64,000 nucleotides of DNA from Methylophilaceae bacterium (GTDB lineage: Bacteria; Pseudomonadota; Gammaproteobacteria; Burkholderiales; Methylophilaceae). Below the pieces are notes generated by a model, which was not told the DNA's origin, did not search any database, and saw nothing but the letters and a program-made list of their open reading frames with translations. The translations under genes and the position numbers were made by a program. Shown here one piece after another: positions 9,293 through 16,898 of this stretch (position 1 is its first letter; each line of letters starts with the position of its first letter). The stretch spans positions 1,876,311-1,940,310 of the forward strand of contig CP073759.1 in NCBI GenBank assembly GCA_018398995.1, read 5' to 3'.

Positions 9293-9954
9293 TGACCATA
9301 ATGACATATAAAACAATACTATTTGATTTAGACGGTACCTTAGTGGATACAGCGTCAGATCTTGGTCACGCACTCAATTTACAATTGCAACAATATGGTA
9401 AATCACCGTTGCCAGATTCAGTGATTAGGCCTTTTGCTTCACATGGTTCCCGTGGTTTGCTTAATTTAGGCTTTGGTATTACACCAGCTGACGCGCAGTT
9501 TATTCAGATGCGTGATGAATATCTGGATTTGTATGAGGGCGTATTGACACGTTCTCCTCGATTATTTGATGGCATGCAAGCAACATTAGAAGCTATTGTG
9601 CAAAAAGGATTGAGCTGGGGTATTGTGACGAACAAACCCAGTCGTTTTACTGTACCTTTAGTGAAAAGTTTAGGTCTTTATCAGGATGCTATTTGTGTCA
9701 TCAGTGGTGATGATGCACCGCAGCCAAAGCCGTCACCAGCAACGCTATTGCTGGCTTGTGAAAAAGCGCAAGTACCTGCTAATGAGTGCATCTATATTGG
9801 TGATGCAGCGCGAGATATTGAAGCGGGAAGAGCGGCTGGCATGTATACTGCCATCGCCATGTATGGATATATTCATACAACAGACAAGCCGCAAGATTGG
9901 GGTGCGGATGCATTCGTTACCACGCCAATTGATATTTTGAAGTTGATTAATTAA
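9292..9954 (+). CDS. gph: Phosphoglycolate phosphatase, HAD family
   Basis: A 220-residue HAD hydrolase with motif [11 protein letters not shown] (Asp12, Asp14), motif II IVTNK, motif III lysine in [10 protein letters not shown], and motif [14 protein letters not shown]. The cap domain is alpha-helical, as in Gph/PGP. In betaproteobacteria gph follows ubiG. It probably removes 2-phosphoglycolate; broader phosphatase activity cannot be excluded. Start is ATG at 9292, coupled to the ubiG stop; a second ATG at 9301 is possible. It is convergent with recR, whose stop lies next to its own. Confidence 0.9.
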   Translation: MTIMTYKTILFDLDGTLVDTASDLGHALNLQLQQYGKSPLPDSVIRPFASHGSRGLLNLGFGITPADAQFIQMRDEYLDLYEGVLTRSPRLFDGMQATLEAIVQKGLSWGIVTNKPSRFTVPLVKSLGLYQDAICVISGDDAPQPKPSPATLLLACEKAQVPANECIYIGDAARDIEAGRAAGMYTAIAMYGYIHTTDKPQDWGADAFVTTPIDILKLIN

Positions 9955-10546
9955 TACGTTTACGTTCCATAATTGCTTGTGCGAGTGTGCCGCTATCCAC
10001 ATACTCAATCTCACCGCCCATGGGTAAGCCACGCGCAATGCGACTGACTTGAATATTACGTGCTTTCAGTAACTCCATTATGTAATGTGCTGTCGCTTCG
10101 CCTTCAACAGTGTAATTAGTCGCTAAAATTACCTCTTGCACAGTACCGTTTTGAGCACGTTTGATCAGCTTATCTAAATTAATTTCTTTTGGTCCAATGC
10201 CGTCCAATGGTGAAAGTCTTCCCATTAACACAAAATACATGCCATCATAAGATTGTGTTTGTTCCAACATCATGACGTCTGTTGGCATTTCTACTACACA
10301 CAGTAGGTGAGTATCTCGCTTATCAGATGCACAAGTGGGGCAGGTGGGTTGTTCACTAAAGTTATTACAGAGCTGACAATGGCCAACTGTTTCTAAAGCA
10401 TCACTTAATGCAGATGCCAGTGCACTTGCTCCTTTTCTATCACGCTGCAAAAGATAGTAAGCCATACGTAAAGCAGACTTTGGACCAACGCCTGGCAAAC
10501 AGCGTAAAGACGCTATTAGTTGTTCTAAAGCTGGCGGATTTTTCAA
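9947..10546 (-). CDS. recR: Recombination protein RecR
   Basis: RecR (199 residues) works with RecO and RecF to load RecA at gaps. A helix-hairpin-helix ([17 protein letters not shown]) lies at about residues 17-33, a Cys4 zinc finger at Cys57, Cys60, Cys69 and Cys72, and a Toprim domain starting [15 protein letters not shown] at about 81. It is the third gene of dnaX-ybaB-recR, 24 bases after ybaB. Its 3' end overlaps the end of gph on the other strand by 8 bases, and no terminator is seen between them. Confidence 0.97.
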   Translation of the reverse strand: MKNPPALEQLIASLRCLPGVGPKSALRMAYYLLQRDRKGASALASALSDALETVGHCQLCNNFSEQPTCPTCASDKRDTHLLCVVEMPTDVMMLEQTQSYDGMYFVLMGRLSPLDGIGPKEINLDKLIKRAQNGTVQEVILATNYTVEGEATAHYIMELLKARNIQVSRIARGLPMGGEIEYVDSGTLAQAIMERKRIN

Positions 10547-10570
10547 AATAAATAGGCTCTTAAAGCAATT

Positions 10571-10876
10571 TTAGAATGGTAATTTCATACCAGCTGGCAT
10601 CAAGCTACTCATGCGGGCTGTAGCGGTAGCTTCTGCCTTTTGATTGGCATCTTTAAGTGCGATGACCAATAAGTCTTCTAGTGTTTCTCTGTCGTCCATT
10701 ACACTGTCATCAATACTTACACGTTTTACCTCATTGCGACAAGTCATGGTTACTTTTACCAAGCCGTTGCTGGCAATACCTTCTACTTCTACATTGGCCA
10801 ACTCTGCTTGCGCCTTTTGCATATTGGCTTGCATCATTTGCGCTTGCTTCATCATATTGCCCATACCACCCTTCAT
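10571..10876 (-). CDS. ybaB: Nucleoid-associated protein, YbaB/EbfC family
   Basis: A 101-residue DNA-binding protein that begins MKGGMGNMMKQAQMMQANMQ, the classic YbaB start, and ends MSSLMPAGMKLPF. The ATG at 10876 is preceded by AAAGGAGACCAAA, an excellent RBS; a longer in-frame ORF reaching 10939 would overlap dnaX and is not the gene. Homologues form dimers that bind DNA as tweezers. It lies 13 bases after dnaX and before recR, the universal arrangement. Confidence 0.95.
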   Translation of the reverse strand: MKGGMGNMMKQAQMMQANMQKAQAELANVEVEGIASNGLVKVTMTCRNEVKRVSIDDSVMDDRETLEDLLVIALKDANQKAEATATARMSSLMPAGMKLPF

Positions 10877-10889
10877 TTTGGTCTCCTTT

Positions 10890-12596
10890 TTATGTTGTCG
10901 GTTTAATACTGTTGGGTATAATTTTGGCATCAAAATCATTGATTAATGCCTGCACAAAGGCATCATTCATAATCGCCTCTTCTGCACTTGATTGAATGAC
11001 CGCTTTTTCCTCGGCCTGCTCTTTTGCTGGGGTATTTGCTTCACTATCGATTTGAAAATGTAGCTCTATTTTTCGGCCAAAATGCATATTAATTGCAGAC
11101 GATAGTTTTTCTTGATAAGTCGCACTCACTAAATGCTTTTGTTTTTCTGCCACACGCAAAGTAATACTATTTTCATCGTAAGAGAGCATTTCACAGTGTT
11201 GTGCCAACGCACGCGCGATCCCAAGTTTTAAATGAAGCTCTATCAATTTTCGCCAATTACCATCAAATAATATTGGCATATTATTTGTCAATACTTCAGG
11301 CTCTTCAAGCGGTGTGCTTATAGAATCAATAGCCGTTTTAGCCTCAATAGATTGGACTGCAGATGGCTTTGTATCAATTGGCTGTTTGTTATCAAGTAGC
11401 ACGTGAGCACTGCGATGAATTGGCTCTGGATTTTGTGTAACCGTACTAGAAGCATTAGCACTTTGATGACTACTTATATTTTCACTATTTTTTTTTTGAG
11501 CAGAGTTTGACTCAGCAGGAGAGAACGCCAACATCCGGAGCAAGCTCATGGTAAATCCAGCATATTCATCGGGTGCTAGACCAATATCTCTACCACCTAA
11601 TAAAGCAATTTGATAATAAAGTTGTAATTTCTCGGCAGATAAGGCTTGGGCAAGTTGCAATAAACTATCTCGTTCAGGTAAATCATGACTAATGGTTTCT
11701 GGAACGGTTTGTGCAATGGCTATCTGGTGCAATAGTTTGGCCAGATCATTTAAAGCAGCTTCAAACGATATGCTGCGCGCTTCCATTTCTTGCGCTTTAG
11801 CAATTAAACTAGCGCCATCTTCATTGATTAAAGCATGAATAATATCAAACAGATAGCTCTGGTCAATTGCCCCCAACATACTTCGCACATCAGCCTCATT
11901 CACTGCTTGATTGCCATAAGCAATCGCTTGATCAGTTAGTGATAACGCATCGCGCATACTGCCTTCTGCGGCCCGTGCAATCAATTGTATTCCAGCCATC
12001 TCAAATGGAATATTTTCTTGCGTTAACACCTCTTGCAAGTGCGCAATAATTGTTGGGCTAGCCATTTGGCGTAAATTAAACTGCAGGCAACGAGATAGAA
12101 CGGTAACCGGTACTTTTTGCGGATCCGTCGTCGCTAAGATGAATTTAACATGTGCAGGTGGCTCTTCAAGTGTTTTAAGCATAGCATTGAAGGCGCTTTT
12201 GGATAGCATGTGTACTTCATCAATAATGTACACTTTAAAACGACCTGATGTCGGTGCATATTGTGCATTCTCAAGCAACTCGCGCATTGCATCAACTTGT
12301 GTATTACTCGCCGCGTCAACTTCTAATAAATCAACAAAACGACCTTTGTCAATTTCTGTACATGCATTGCAAATGCCACAGGGTTTAGCGGTTATACCCG
12401 TTTCACAATTTAATGATTTTGCAATAATGCGTGCTAATGTGGTTTTGCCTACACCGCGCGTACCTGTAAACAAATAGGCGTGATGGATGCGTTGCTGCTC
12501 AAGCGCATTGGTTAAGGCGCGCACAACATGTGGTTGTCCAACTAAGGTTTCAAATGATTTTGGACGCCATTTACGTGCTAGAACTTGATGTGACAT
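10890..12596 (-). CDS. dnaX: DNA polymerase III subunits gamma and tau
   Basis: The 568-residue clamp-loader ATPase has Walker A GTRGVGKTT at about residues 45-53, a zinc site (Cys64, Cys73, Cys76, Cys79), Walker B VYIIDEVHML near 121-130, and a sensor region (ILATTDPQKVPVTVLSRC). Domains I-III end near residue 365, followed by a Ser/Asn/Gln-rich linker and the tau-specific C-terminal part. A run of ten A residues on the coding strand at 11488-11497 (codons 367-370) sits exactly at the domain III/linker border. A slip by -1 gives AAA then TAG, and by +1 gives a stop after four more codons, so a short gamma product of about 370 residues is likely. Confidence 0.97.
   Translation of the reverse strand: MSHQVLARKWRPKSFETLVGQPHVVRALTNALEQQRIHHAYLFTGTRGVGKTTLARIIAKSLNCETGITAKPCGICNACTEIDKGRFVDLLEVDAASNTQVDAMRELLENAQYAPTSGRFKVYIIDEVHMLSKSAFNAMLKTLEEPPAHVKFILATTDPQKVPVTVLSRCLQFNLRQMASPTIIAHLQEVLTQENIPFEMAGIQLIARAAEGSMRDALSLTDQAIAYGNQAVNEADVRSMLGAIDQSYLFDIIHALINEDGASLIAKAQEMEARSISFEAALNDLAKLLHQIAIAQTVPETISHDLPERDSLLQLAQALSAEKLQLYYQIALLGGRDIGLAPDEYAGFTMSLLRMLAFSPAESNSAQKKNSENISSHQSANASSTVTQNPEPIHRSAHVLLDNKQPIDTKPSAVQSIEAKTAIDSISTPLEEPEVLTNNMPILFDGNWRKLIELHLKLGIARALAQHCEMLSYDENSITLRVAEKQKHLVSATYQEKLSSAINMHFGRKIELHFQIDSEANTPAKEQAEEKAVIQSSAEEAIMNDAFVQALINDFDAKIIPNSIKPTT
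11488..11497 (-). promoter_or_regulatory. A10 slippage / frameshift site in dnaX
   Basis: The coding strand reads GCT CAA AAA AAA AAT AGT. The run of ten A residues is followed in the -1 frame by TAG directly after AAA, and in the +1 frame by ATA GTG AAA ATA TAA. Its place just after domain III is where gamma subunits end in other bacteria. Thermus uses transcriptional slippage on a nine-A run in dnaX; Escherichia coli uses ribosomal -1 frameshifting on A AAA AAG. Function here is inferred. Confidence 0.65.
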
Positions 12597-12667
12597 AACC
12601 TTATTTTAGCTGATAAATGGTAGTTGGCGAACACAGTTACTAAAAGAATTGATAGCGCTTTTTTATT

Positions 12668-12770
12668 GATGGTGGCGAGCCTTACCCCGGCACTTGTGCA
12701 ATAGTTGTGGCTGCTTGCTTCCGCATCTGACCAGGTTGGCTACATTACAATGCGAGGAGACCCGCCATCG
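12668..12770 (-). ncRNA. ffs: Signal recognition particle RNA, small bacterial (4.5S) type
   Basis: On the minus strand the region folds into one long hairpin: GATGGCGGGTCTCCTCGC at the 5' end pairs with GGCTCGCCACCATC at the 3' end. The conserved apical domain is present as CTGGTCAGATGCGGAAGC then AAGCAGCC, with the GGAA tetraloop-type region and the asymmetric loop bound by Ffh. Length is about 103 nt, as for E. coli 4.5S RNA. It is located upstream of dnaX in the same orientation, a frequent position. Exact ends are approximate. Confidence 0.93.
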
Positions 12771-12789
12771 GTATTTTACAATAATTTAC

Positions 12790-13170
12790 TCAATATCCGC
12801 AGCGTTTTGCTGGATTATTTTCTAGCTCTGCTAGCTCTTCATCGCTATAAAAGCGTCCACTAGTAATAAAAGCCATGCCAGTGCCGCAATCGAGCGAGAA
12901 CGAACCGCTAGAACCTGGCACAGCATCCAAAATAGTGTGCATGTTTTCCGCAAATGAATAGTGGCTATCGCTCATATAAAAGGTAGCGCCTTCTAATACA
13001 CCTAAAATCACATCCATCGCACTTGGGCGCATTTCATTTGCTGGCATACACAAAGGACCGCTGCCTTCACAGCAGCCGCCAGATTGTAAAAATGCAATTT
13101 CACCATGCTCAGCAGTTAATTGTCGAATCAACGCTTTTGCAGATTCTGTTGCAGAAACACGTTCAGCCAT
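12790..13170 (-). CDS. DUF779 protein, partner of aldehyde dehydrogenase
   Basis: A 126-residue DUF779 protein with a conserved cysteine cluster (QSGGCCEGSGPLCMP at residues 30-44) and a second conserved block (DCGTGMAFITSGRFYSDEELA). The family is almost always encoded beside an ExaC/AldB-type aldehyde dehydrogenase and its reaction is unknown. Here it starts 68 bases after the dehydrogenase stop on the same strand, so co-transcription is likely. The Cys pair and further Cys residues (final one at Cys124) suggest metal binding or redox chemistry; this is inference. RBS GGAG lies upstream of the ATG. Confidence 0.88.
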   Translation of the reverse strand: MAERVSATESAKALIRQLTAEHGEIAFLQSGGCCEGSGPLCMPANEMRPSAMDVILGVLEGATFYMSDSHYSFAENMHTILDAVPGSSGSFSLDCGTGMAFITSGRFYSDEELAELENNPAKRCGY

Positions 13171-13238
13171 TTTACTTCTCCAAAAAAAAGGGACGAAAAC
13201 TCGCCCCTTTATTTTACTTATTTAATTAAACCCATCAA

Positions 13239-14759
13239 TTAAAAGAAGCCTAATTTGTTAGGGTTATAACTCACCAATAAGTTCTTGGTTTGCTGGTAGT
13301 GATCAAGCATCATTTTATGATTTTCACGACCAACGCCAGACTCTTTATAACCGCCAAAGGCAGCATGCGCAGGATAGATATGGTAACAATTTGTCCAAAC
13401 ACGACCTGCCTTAATACCACGACCCATACGGTAAGCGGTTGTACCATTACGGCTCCACACGCCTGCACCCAGACCAAAAATAGTATCGTTAGCAATCGCT
13501 AATGCTTCTGCTTCATCTTTAAATGTTGTGACCGCTAACACCGGACCAAAAATCTCTTCTTGGAAAATACGCATTTTGTTATGACCTTTAAGCAATGTTG
13601 GCTCAACATAATAACCATCAGCCACATCGCCAGTTAGCATTTTACGCTCACCACCAATTAATACCTCAGCACCTTCTTGCTTGCCAATATCAATATAGTT
13701 CATGATTTTGTTCAACTGATCTTGCGATGCTTGTGCACCTAGCATTGTATTTGGGTCGAGTGGATTACCTTGCTTAATCGCTTTTACACGCTCTAAAACA
13801 CGGGCAATAAATTTGTCATAAATAGACTCTTGAATCAATGCGCGAGAAGGGCAGGTACACACTTCGCCTTGGTTAAACGCAAACAACACCAAGCCCTCAA
13901 TTGCTTTATCAAAGAAAGCATCATCTGCATCCATAATATCTTCAAAGAAGATATTTGGAGATTTGCCACCCAACTCTAAAGTAGCTGGAATTAAGTTGCT
14001 TGCAGCAGCTTGTGCAATAGCACGGCCCGTTGCGGTTGAGCCTGTAAAGCCAATTTTAGCAATGCGTTTGCTATTTGCTAATGGCGCACCCACTTCGCGA
14101 CCATAACCATTCACAATATTCACAGTGCCTGGTGGCAATAAATCACCAATCACTTCCATTAAAATCATAATAGAAATAGGCGTAAACTCAGCTGGTTTTA
14201 GGACAACACAATTACCAGCAGCTAACGCTGGCGCTAGTTTCCAAGCCGCCATTAAAATTGGGAAGTTCCATGGAATAATTTGACCTACAACGCCCAAAGG
14301 CTCGTGATAATGATAAGCAACAGTATCGTTATCAATCTCACTAATGCCGCCCTCTTGTGCACGAATTGCGCCGGCAAAATAACGGAAATGATCAGCCGTT
14401 AATGGAATATCCGCATTCATCGTTTCACGAATTGGTTTGCCATTATCAACCGTCTCTGCCGTTGCAATTAACGCTAAATTCGCTTCAATGCGATCTGCAA
14501 TTTTGAGTAAAACATTCGCACGATCAGTCGTAGAAGTTGTACCCCAAGCATCTGCCGCTGCATGTGCTGCATCTAAAGCCAACTCTACGTCTTCTGCACT
14601 TGAGCGCGCTGCTTTTGTATAGTTTTTACCTGTAATAGGTGAAATAACATCAAAATATTCACCTTTTACTGGCGCAACCCACTTGCCACCAATAAAATTA
14701 TCATACTTTGCTTTATAAGGGATTGTCACACCAAGTGACTTTAATGTCTCCAAACTCAT
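13239..14759 (-). CDS. NAD-dependent aldehyde dehydrogenase (ExaC/AldB type)
   Basis: A 506-residue aldehyde dehydrogenase. The NAD fold signature [13 protein letters not shown], the general-base glutamate in [10 protein letters not shown] and the nucleophile in [13 protein letters not shown] (two cysteines, the first being the likely catalytic one) are all present. It matches acetaldehyde-type enzymes of the ExaC/AldB/AcoD group. ATG at 14759 follows AGAGGAGTTAGT; an upstream in-frame ATG would add 19 residues absent from the family. Followed by DUF779. A 25-bp-spaced inverted repeat lies about 115 bases upstream. In a methylotroph it may detoxify or oxidise small aldehydes; formaldehyde as substrate is not supported by sequence alone. 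Confidence 0.92.
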   Translation of the reverse strand: MSLETLKSLGVTIPYKAKYDNFIGGKWVAPVKGEYFDVISPITGKNYTKAARSSAEDVELALDAAHAAADAWGTTSTTDRANVLLKIADRIEANLALIATAETVDNGKPIRETMNADIPLTADHFRYFAGAIRAQEGGISEIDNDTVAYHYHEPLGVVGQIIPWNFPILMAAWKLAPALAAGNCVVLKPAEFTPISIMILMEVIGDLLPPGTVNIVNGYGREVGAPLANSKRIAKIGFTGSTATGRAIAQAAASNLIPATLELGGKSPNIFFEDIMDADDAFFDKAIEGLVLFAFNQGEVCTCPSRALIQESIYDKFIARVLERVKAIKQGNPLDPNTMLGAQASQDQLNKIMNYIDIGKQEGAEVLIGGERKMLTGDVADGYYVEPTLLKGHNKMRIFQEEIFGPVLAVTTFKDEAEALAIANDTIFGLGAGVWSRNGTTAYRMGRGIKAGRVWTNCYHIYPAHAAFGGYKESGVGRENHKMMLDHYQQTKNLLVSYNPNKLGFF

Positions 14760-14874
14760 ACTAACTCCTCTAGTTTTTCTAGTGATTATGTAACGTAACT
14801 CTTTGCTTAACCGCATTAACTGAAATTATTTTAAATTGTGCCAAAAAATTACAACTAATTGGCTACAGCCCTTA

Positions 14875-14908
14875 TTATATAAGGACAAGAGCATCATCTC
14901 TTATATAA
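14875..14908. promoter_or_regulatory. Inverted repeat TTATATAAG-N16-CTTATATAA, candidate operator
   Basis: Two perfect 9-bp half-sites, each itself nearly palindromic (TTATATAA), with centres 25 bases apart. The position about 115 bases upstream of the minus-strand aldehyde dehydrogenase start fits an activator or repressor site; no regulator gene is adjacent. Confidence 0.4.
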
Positions 14909-15045
14909 GACAATAAACCTAACTAACGCACAAATCAATAAAGAAATTATCCAATTCTTTGAACATTTTTTAAGACGCAATACACATATCTCAAATTTTG
15001 ATAATCGCAACGTAAATATCCACCACCTCAAAACACCGTTTATTT

Positions 15046-15074
15046 TTGTTTAATTGCCATGCATCAGCTATAAT
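15046..15074 (+). promoter_or_regulatory. Promoter of tRNA-Ser
   Basis: -35 TTGTTT at 15046-15051, 17-base spacer, consensus -10 TATAAT at 15069-15074. The predicted start of transcription is about 25 bases before the tRNA. Confidence 0.7.
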
Positions 15075-15104
15075 CTGCGCCTGTTTTATTGCAAAAAAAC
15101 AAAC

Positions 15105-15194
15105 GGAGAGATGGCTGAGTGGTCGAAAGCGCCACCCTGGAAAGGTGGTATAGGGGCAACTCTATCGAGGGTTCGAATCCCTCTCTCTCCGCCA
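15105..15194 (+). tRNA. tRNA-Ser(GGA)
   Basis: A 90-base class II tRNA with acceptor stem GGAGAGA/TCTCTCC, a long variable arm (ATAGGGGCAACTCTAT), T-arm GGGTTCGAATCCC and encoded CCA. The anticodon stem CCACC/GGTGG closes the loop CTGGAAA, giving anticodon GGA. Its 3' end is duplicated about 183 bases downstream. Confidence 0.97.
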
Positions 15195-15394
15195 AAATAA
15201 AATAGCACCCACCCGGGTGCTATTGATTTTTGTGGGGTGAGATTGGATGAGAAGCCTCCACGGGTTCGACTAGCAAAGCATGCTTTGCTGGACGCTGAGC
15301 AAGCGAAGCGGTTTTGAGGCACGAAAGATAATTACTTCACACAAAGTGAAGTAATTACAATCCCTCTCTCTCGCCAAAATAAAATAGCACCCAC
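15176..15394 (+). repeat. Direct repeat of the tRNA-Ser 3' end flanking a hairpin-rich insert
   Basis: The last 19 bases of tRNA-Ser plus the next 18 bases (15176-15212) recur at 15359-15394 with one C missing. Between the copies lie a perfect 18-bp palindrome AGCAAAGCATGCTTTGCT (15272-15289) and a 12-bp perfect stem TAATTACTTCAC/GTGAAGTAATTA with a 5-base loop (15329-15357) that ends one base before the second copy. This looks like an attachment-site duplication or the footprint of a small palindromic element that copied the tRNA end. No integrase or transposase gene is present. Confidence 0.75.
15201..15231 (+). terminator. Terminator of tRNA-Ser
   Basis: AATAGCACCC pairs perfectly with GGGTGCTATT across a 4-base loop ACCC, followed by GATTTTT. 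A damaged copy of the same terminator occurs at 15388. Confidence 0.85.
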
Positions 15395-15407
15395 TAGGGT
15401 GTTTTTT
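15388..15407 (+). terminator. Second (variant) terminator in the duplicated tRNA-Ser segment
   Basis: CACCC pairs with GGGTG across the loop ACTA, followed by six T residues. It is the remnant terminator of the second repeat copy: its 5' half matches the first copy, and its 3' half differs. Confidence 0.6.
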
Positions 15408-15462
15408 GTTTCTTAAGTTGTGATATCTAAGAGGCGGTATTAACAAGAATTTGAATGCATGA

Positions 15463-15999
15463 TTAAGGCCGTAACGCATAAGCGGCATCAAATGCTTTTT
15501 CCAGTTTTTTATTCACACCGCGTAACGCATCAATCACTTCTTTTGCCCAGTCAAAATATTCACGTTTTCGATCTGGGCTCCAGCCAACTGGTGGTGCGTT
15601 AATCATATCGCGCAAATTACATGTTTTATCTGCCAGTTTGATGAGCTTTGCGCGTTTGCTTGCTATTGTTGCATGGGCCACTTGCCAGCGTCTGCGATCT
15701 GTATCTGGTAATGATTTGTTATCAGATAATTCCAATACAATATTGCTAATCTTTTGTCCGAAATGTGTTCGTAATTTGGCGTATGTGGCATTAGTATCTT
15801 CCAACGTGTCATGCAATAGTGCCGCACAAATAACCTTGCAATCTGTAATGCCAACTTCACTCAGTAGGCTAACTAATGCGATGGGATGATTAATATAAGG
15901 TTGAGCTGCTTCATCGTCTTGCCGCTGATGTTTGTGCTTTTCGGCAGCATAAGCGAGCGCTTTGATGATTAAGCTTAAGTCTGTTTTTTTGTTGGGCAT
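15463..15999 (-). CDS. HD-domain protein, probable small alarmone ((p)ppGpp) hydrolase
   Basis: A 178-residue protein containing only an HD hydrolase domain related to the hydrolase half of SpoT and to metazoan Mesh1. Metal ligands are His in NHPIALVSLL, the HD pair in AALLHDTLEDT (His63, Asp64) and a later Asp. The substrate-loop region KHQRQDDEAAQPYINHPI resembles the H..Q.RK..PYI.HP stretch of ppGpp hydrolases. No synthetase or TGS/ACT domains follow. The start at 15999 follows AGAAAGA; an in-frame ATG at 16014 is the alternative. It probably degrades (p)ppGpp; a different nucleotide substrate is possible. Confidence 0.75.
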   Translation of the reverse strand: MPNKKTDLSLIIKALAYAAEKHKHQRQDDEAAQPYINHPIALVSLLSEVGITDCKVICAALLHDTLEDTNATYAKLRTHFGQKISNIVLELSDNKSLPDTDRRRWQVAHATIASKRAKLIKLADKTCNLRDMINAPPVGWSPDRKREYFDWAKEVIDALRGVNKKLEKAFDAAYALRP

Positions 16000-16344
16000 G
16001 GTATCTTTCTGCATTTCATAGTCATTAAATTTTAGAGATTAATGGGCGGTATAACAATGCTGTATTGATTAGTCATGAGATTTAACAATGCGCGCGCATT
16101 TGATGCATTCTTATTGAGTAAAAATCTTGATAACTAGCTCAGAAATTTAGCATATTACGGATGATAGTTATCATGGAACACAATCTTGATTCTGACGCTG
16201 AGGCAATTTTAAGCGCCATTCTTCAGCATGAATGGACGTGGCTTGCTAAGGTTGTTTGAATAGGTATAGACGACTATATATTGATTAAATTCATTTTAAC
16301 GATGTCTGTAAATCACACACAAAAAGTTAATAGAAATACTTTTT

Positions 16345-16494
16345 TTAGTGGAAGTTATCAATGTCTGCAAATTCATCTACTTCAGAAAATTTACTGTATT
16401 CATTATCTAAGTCTACATGGTCAACAAATTCGCTCATTTCTTCGCCGGCTAAATCTTCTAGTAATTGGTCTAATAATTGTGTTTTATCTGTCAT
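16345..16494 (-). CDS. Hypothetical 49-residue acidic protein
   Basis: The minus strand reads MTDKTQLLDQLLEDLAGE, continuing to VDEFADIDNFH and a stop. The peptide has 16 Asp/Glu, two Lys and no Arg. The first 16 residues would form an amphipathic helix; the second half has a regular spacing of acidic and aromatic residues. AAGAAAG lies about 10 bases before the ATG. The amino-acid pattern is far more protein-like than the overlapping plus-strand frames. I do not recognise a family. It could be a DNA-mimic-like, anti-factor or precursor peptide, but nothing in the sequence decides this. Confidence 0.45.
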   Translation of the reverse strand: MTDKTQLLDQLLEDLAGEEMSEFVDHVDLDNEYSKFSEVDEFADIDNFH

Positions 16495-16782
16495 GATGGT
16501 TTCGCTTTCTTGTTGTCATATCATTATTGATTTAATTTTGAGCATATTGTGTGCCAGTTTGTGCTGAGATGATATTGCCACATTTGTGGTGGGCTTTATG
16601 TTGAACGGCTCACTAATTTTTGCTGTTTATTGATGGTGTAACTATATGAATTATTATATTTAATATTTGCTGATAACAGTTTTGGTGATGGTCAGTAAAT
16701 GCTTTTCTTAAGATTTTTTAATACTTGTTTTGCTGTATAGTGAGTTTGATGAATAATTTTTTGTTATAACAATTGGCAATTT

Positions 16783-16810
16783 TGGTCACGTTGTTGTTAG
16801 AGATGGTCAC
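16783..16810 (+). promoter_or_regulatory. Direct repeats TGGTCAC, 21 bases apart, upstream of glutathione peroxidase
   Basis: TGGTCAC at 16783-16789 and 16804-16810 lie two helical turns apart, about 90 bases before the peroxidase start. A related TGGTCAG occurs at 16689. Tandem half-sites on one helix face suggest an activator site; no regulator is known. Confidence 0.3.
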
Positions 16811-16898
16811 TTTTTAAAGTACACATTTGTTTTTCATCAAATGGAACTGCTTTTGTTTTTGTCAATCCAAGTTGGGTGAGTAATTTTTGGGAGTTTTA

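Larger units (their letters stand above)
14760..15104. other. Intergenic region between the aldehyde dehydrogenase gene and tRNA-Ser
   Basis: 345 bases without a gene. It holds the RBS of the aldehyde dehydrogenase, a perfect 9-bp inverted repeat (14875-14908), and the tRNA-Ser promoter (15046-15074). The sequence is very AT-rich and I see no protein-like reading frame. Confidence 0.7.
16000..16898. other. Gene-poor 0.9 kb region between the HD protein and glutathione peroxidase
   Basis: Apart from the possible 49-residue gene at 16345-16494 (minus), I see no convincing gene. A 33-codon plus-strand frame (16162-16260, containing MEHNLDSDAEAILSAILQHE) is short and unrecognised. Short palindromes occur (AATGCGCGCGCATT at 16087, CCACATTTGTGG near 16577). 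Just before the peroxidase gene TGGTCAC is repeated 21 bases apart (16783 and 16804). Confidence 0.6.

Noticed and set aside
14875..14908. Inverted repeat read as a terminator for the aldehyde dehydrogenase or tRNA transcripts
   Set aside because: No following T run, AT-only arms and a 16-base spacer; it is upstream, not downstream, of both genes.
15086..15322. 78-residue minus-strand frame across tRNA-Ser containing GERGIRTLD
   Set aside because: It is the well-known false translation of a tRNA-Ser gene on the opposite strand.
16281..16567. Two overlapping plus-strand frames of 71 and 68 residues
   Set aside because: Composition (Leu/Ile/Ser-rich, no helix or strand pattern) looks random, and they oppose the better minus-strand frame at 16345-16494.
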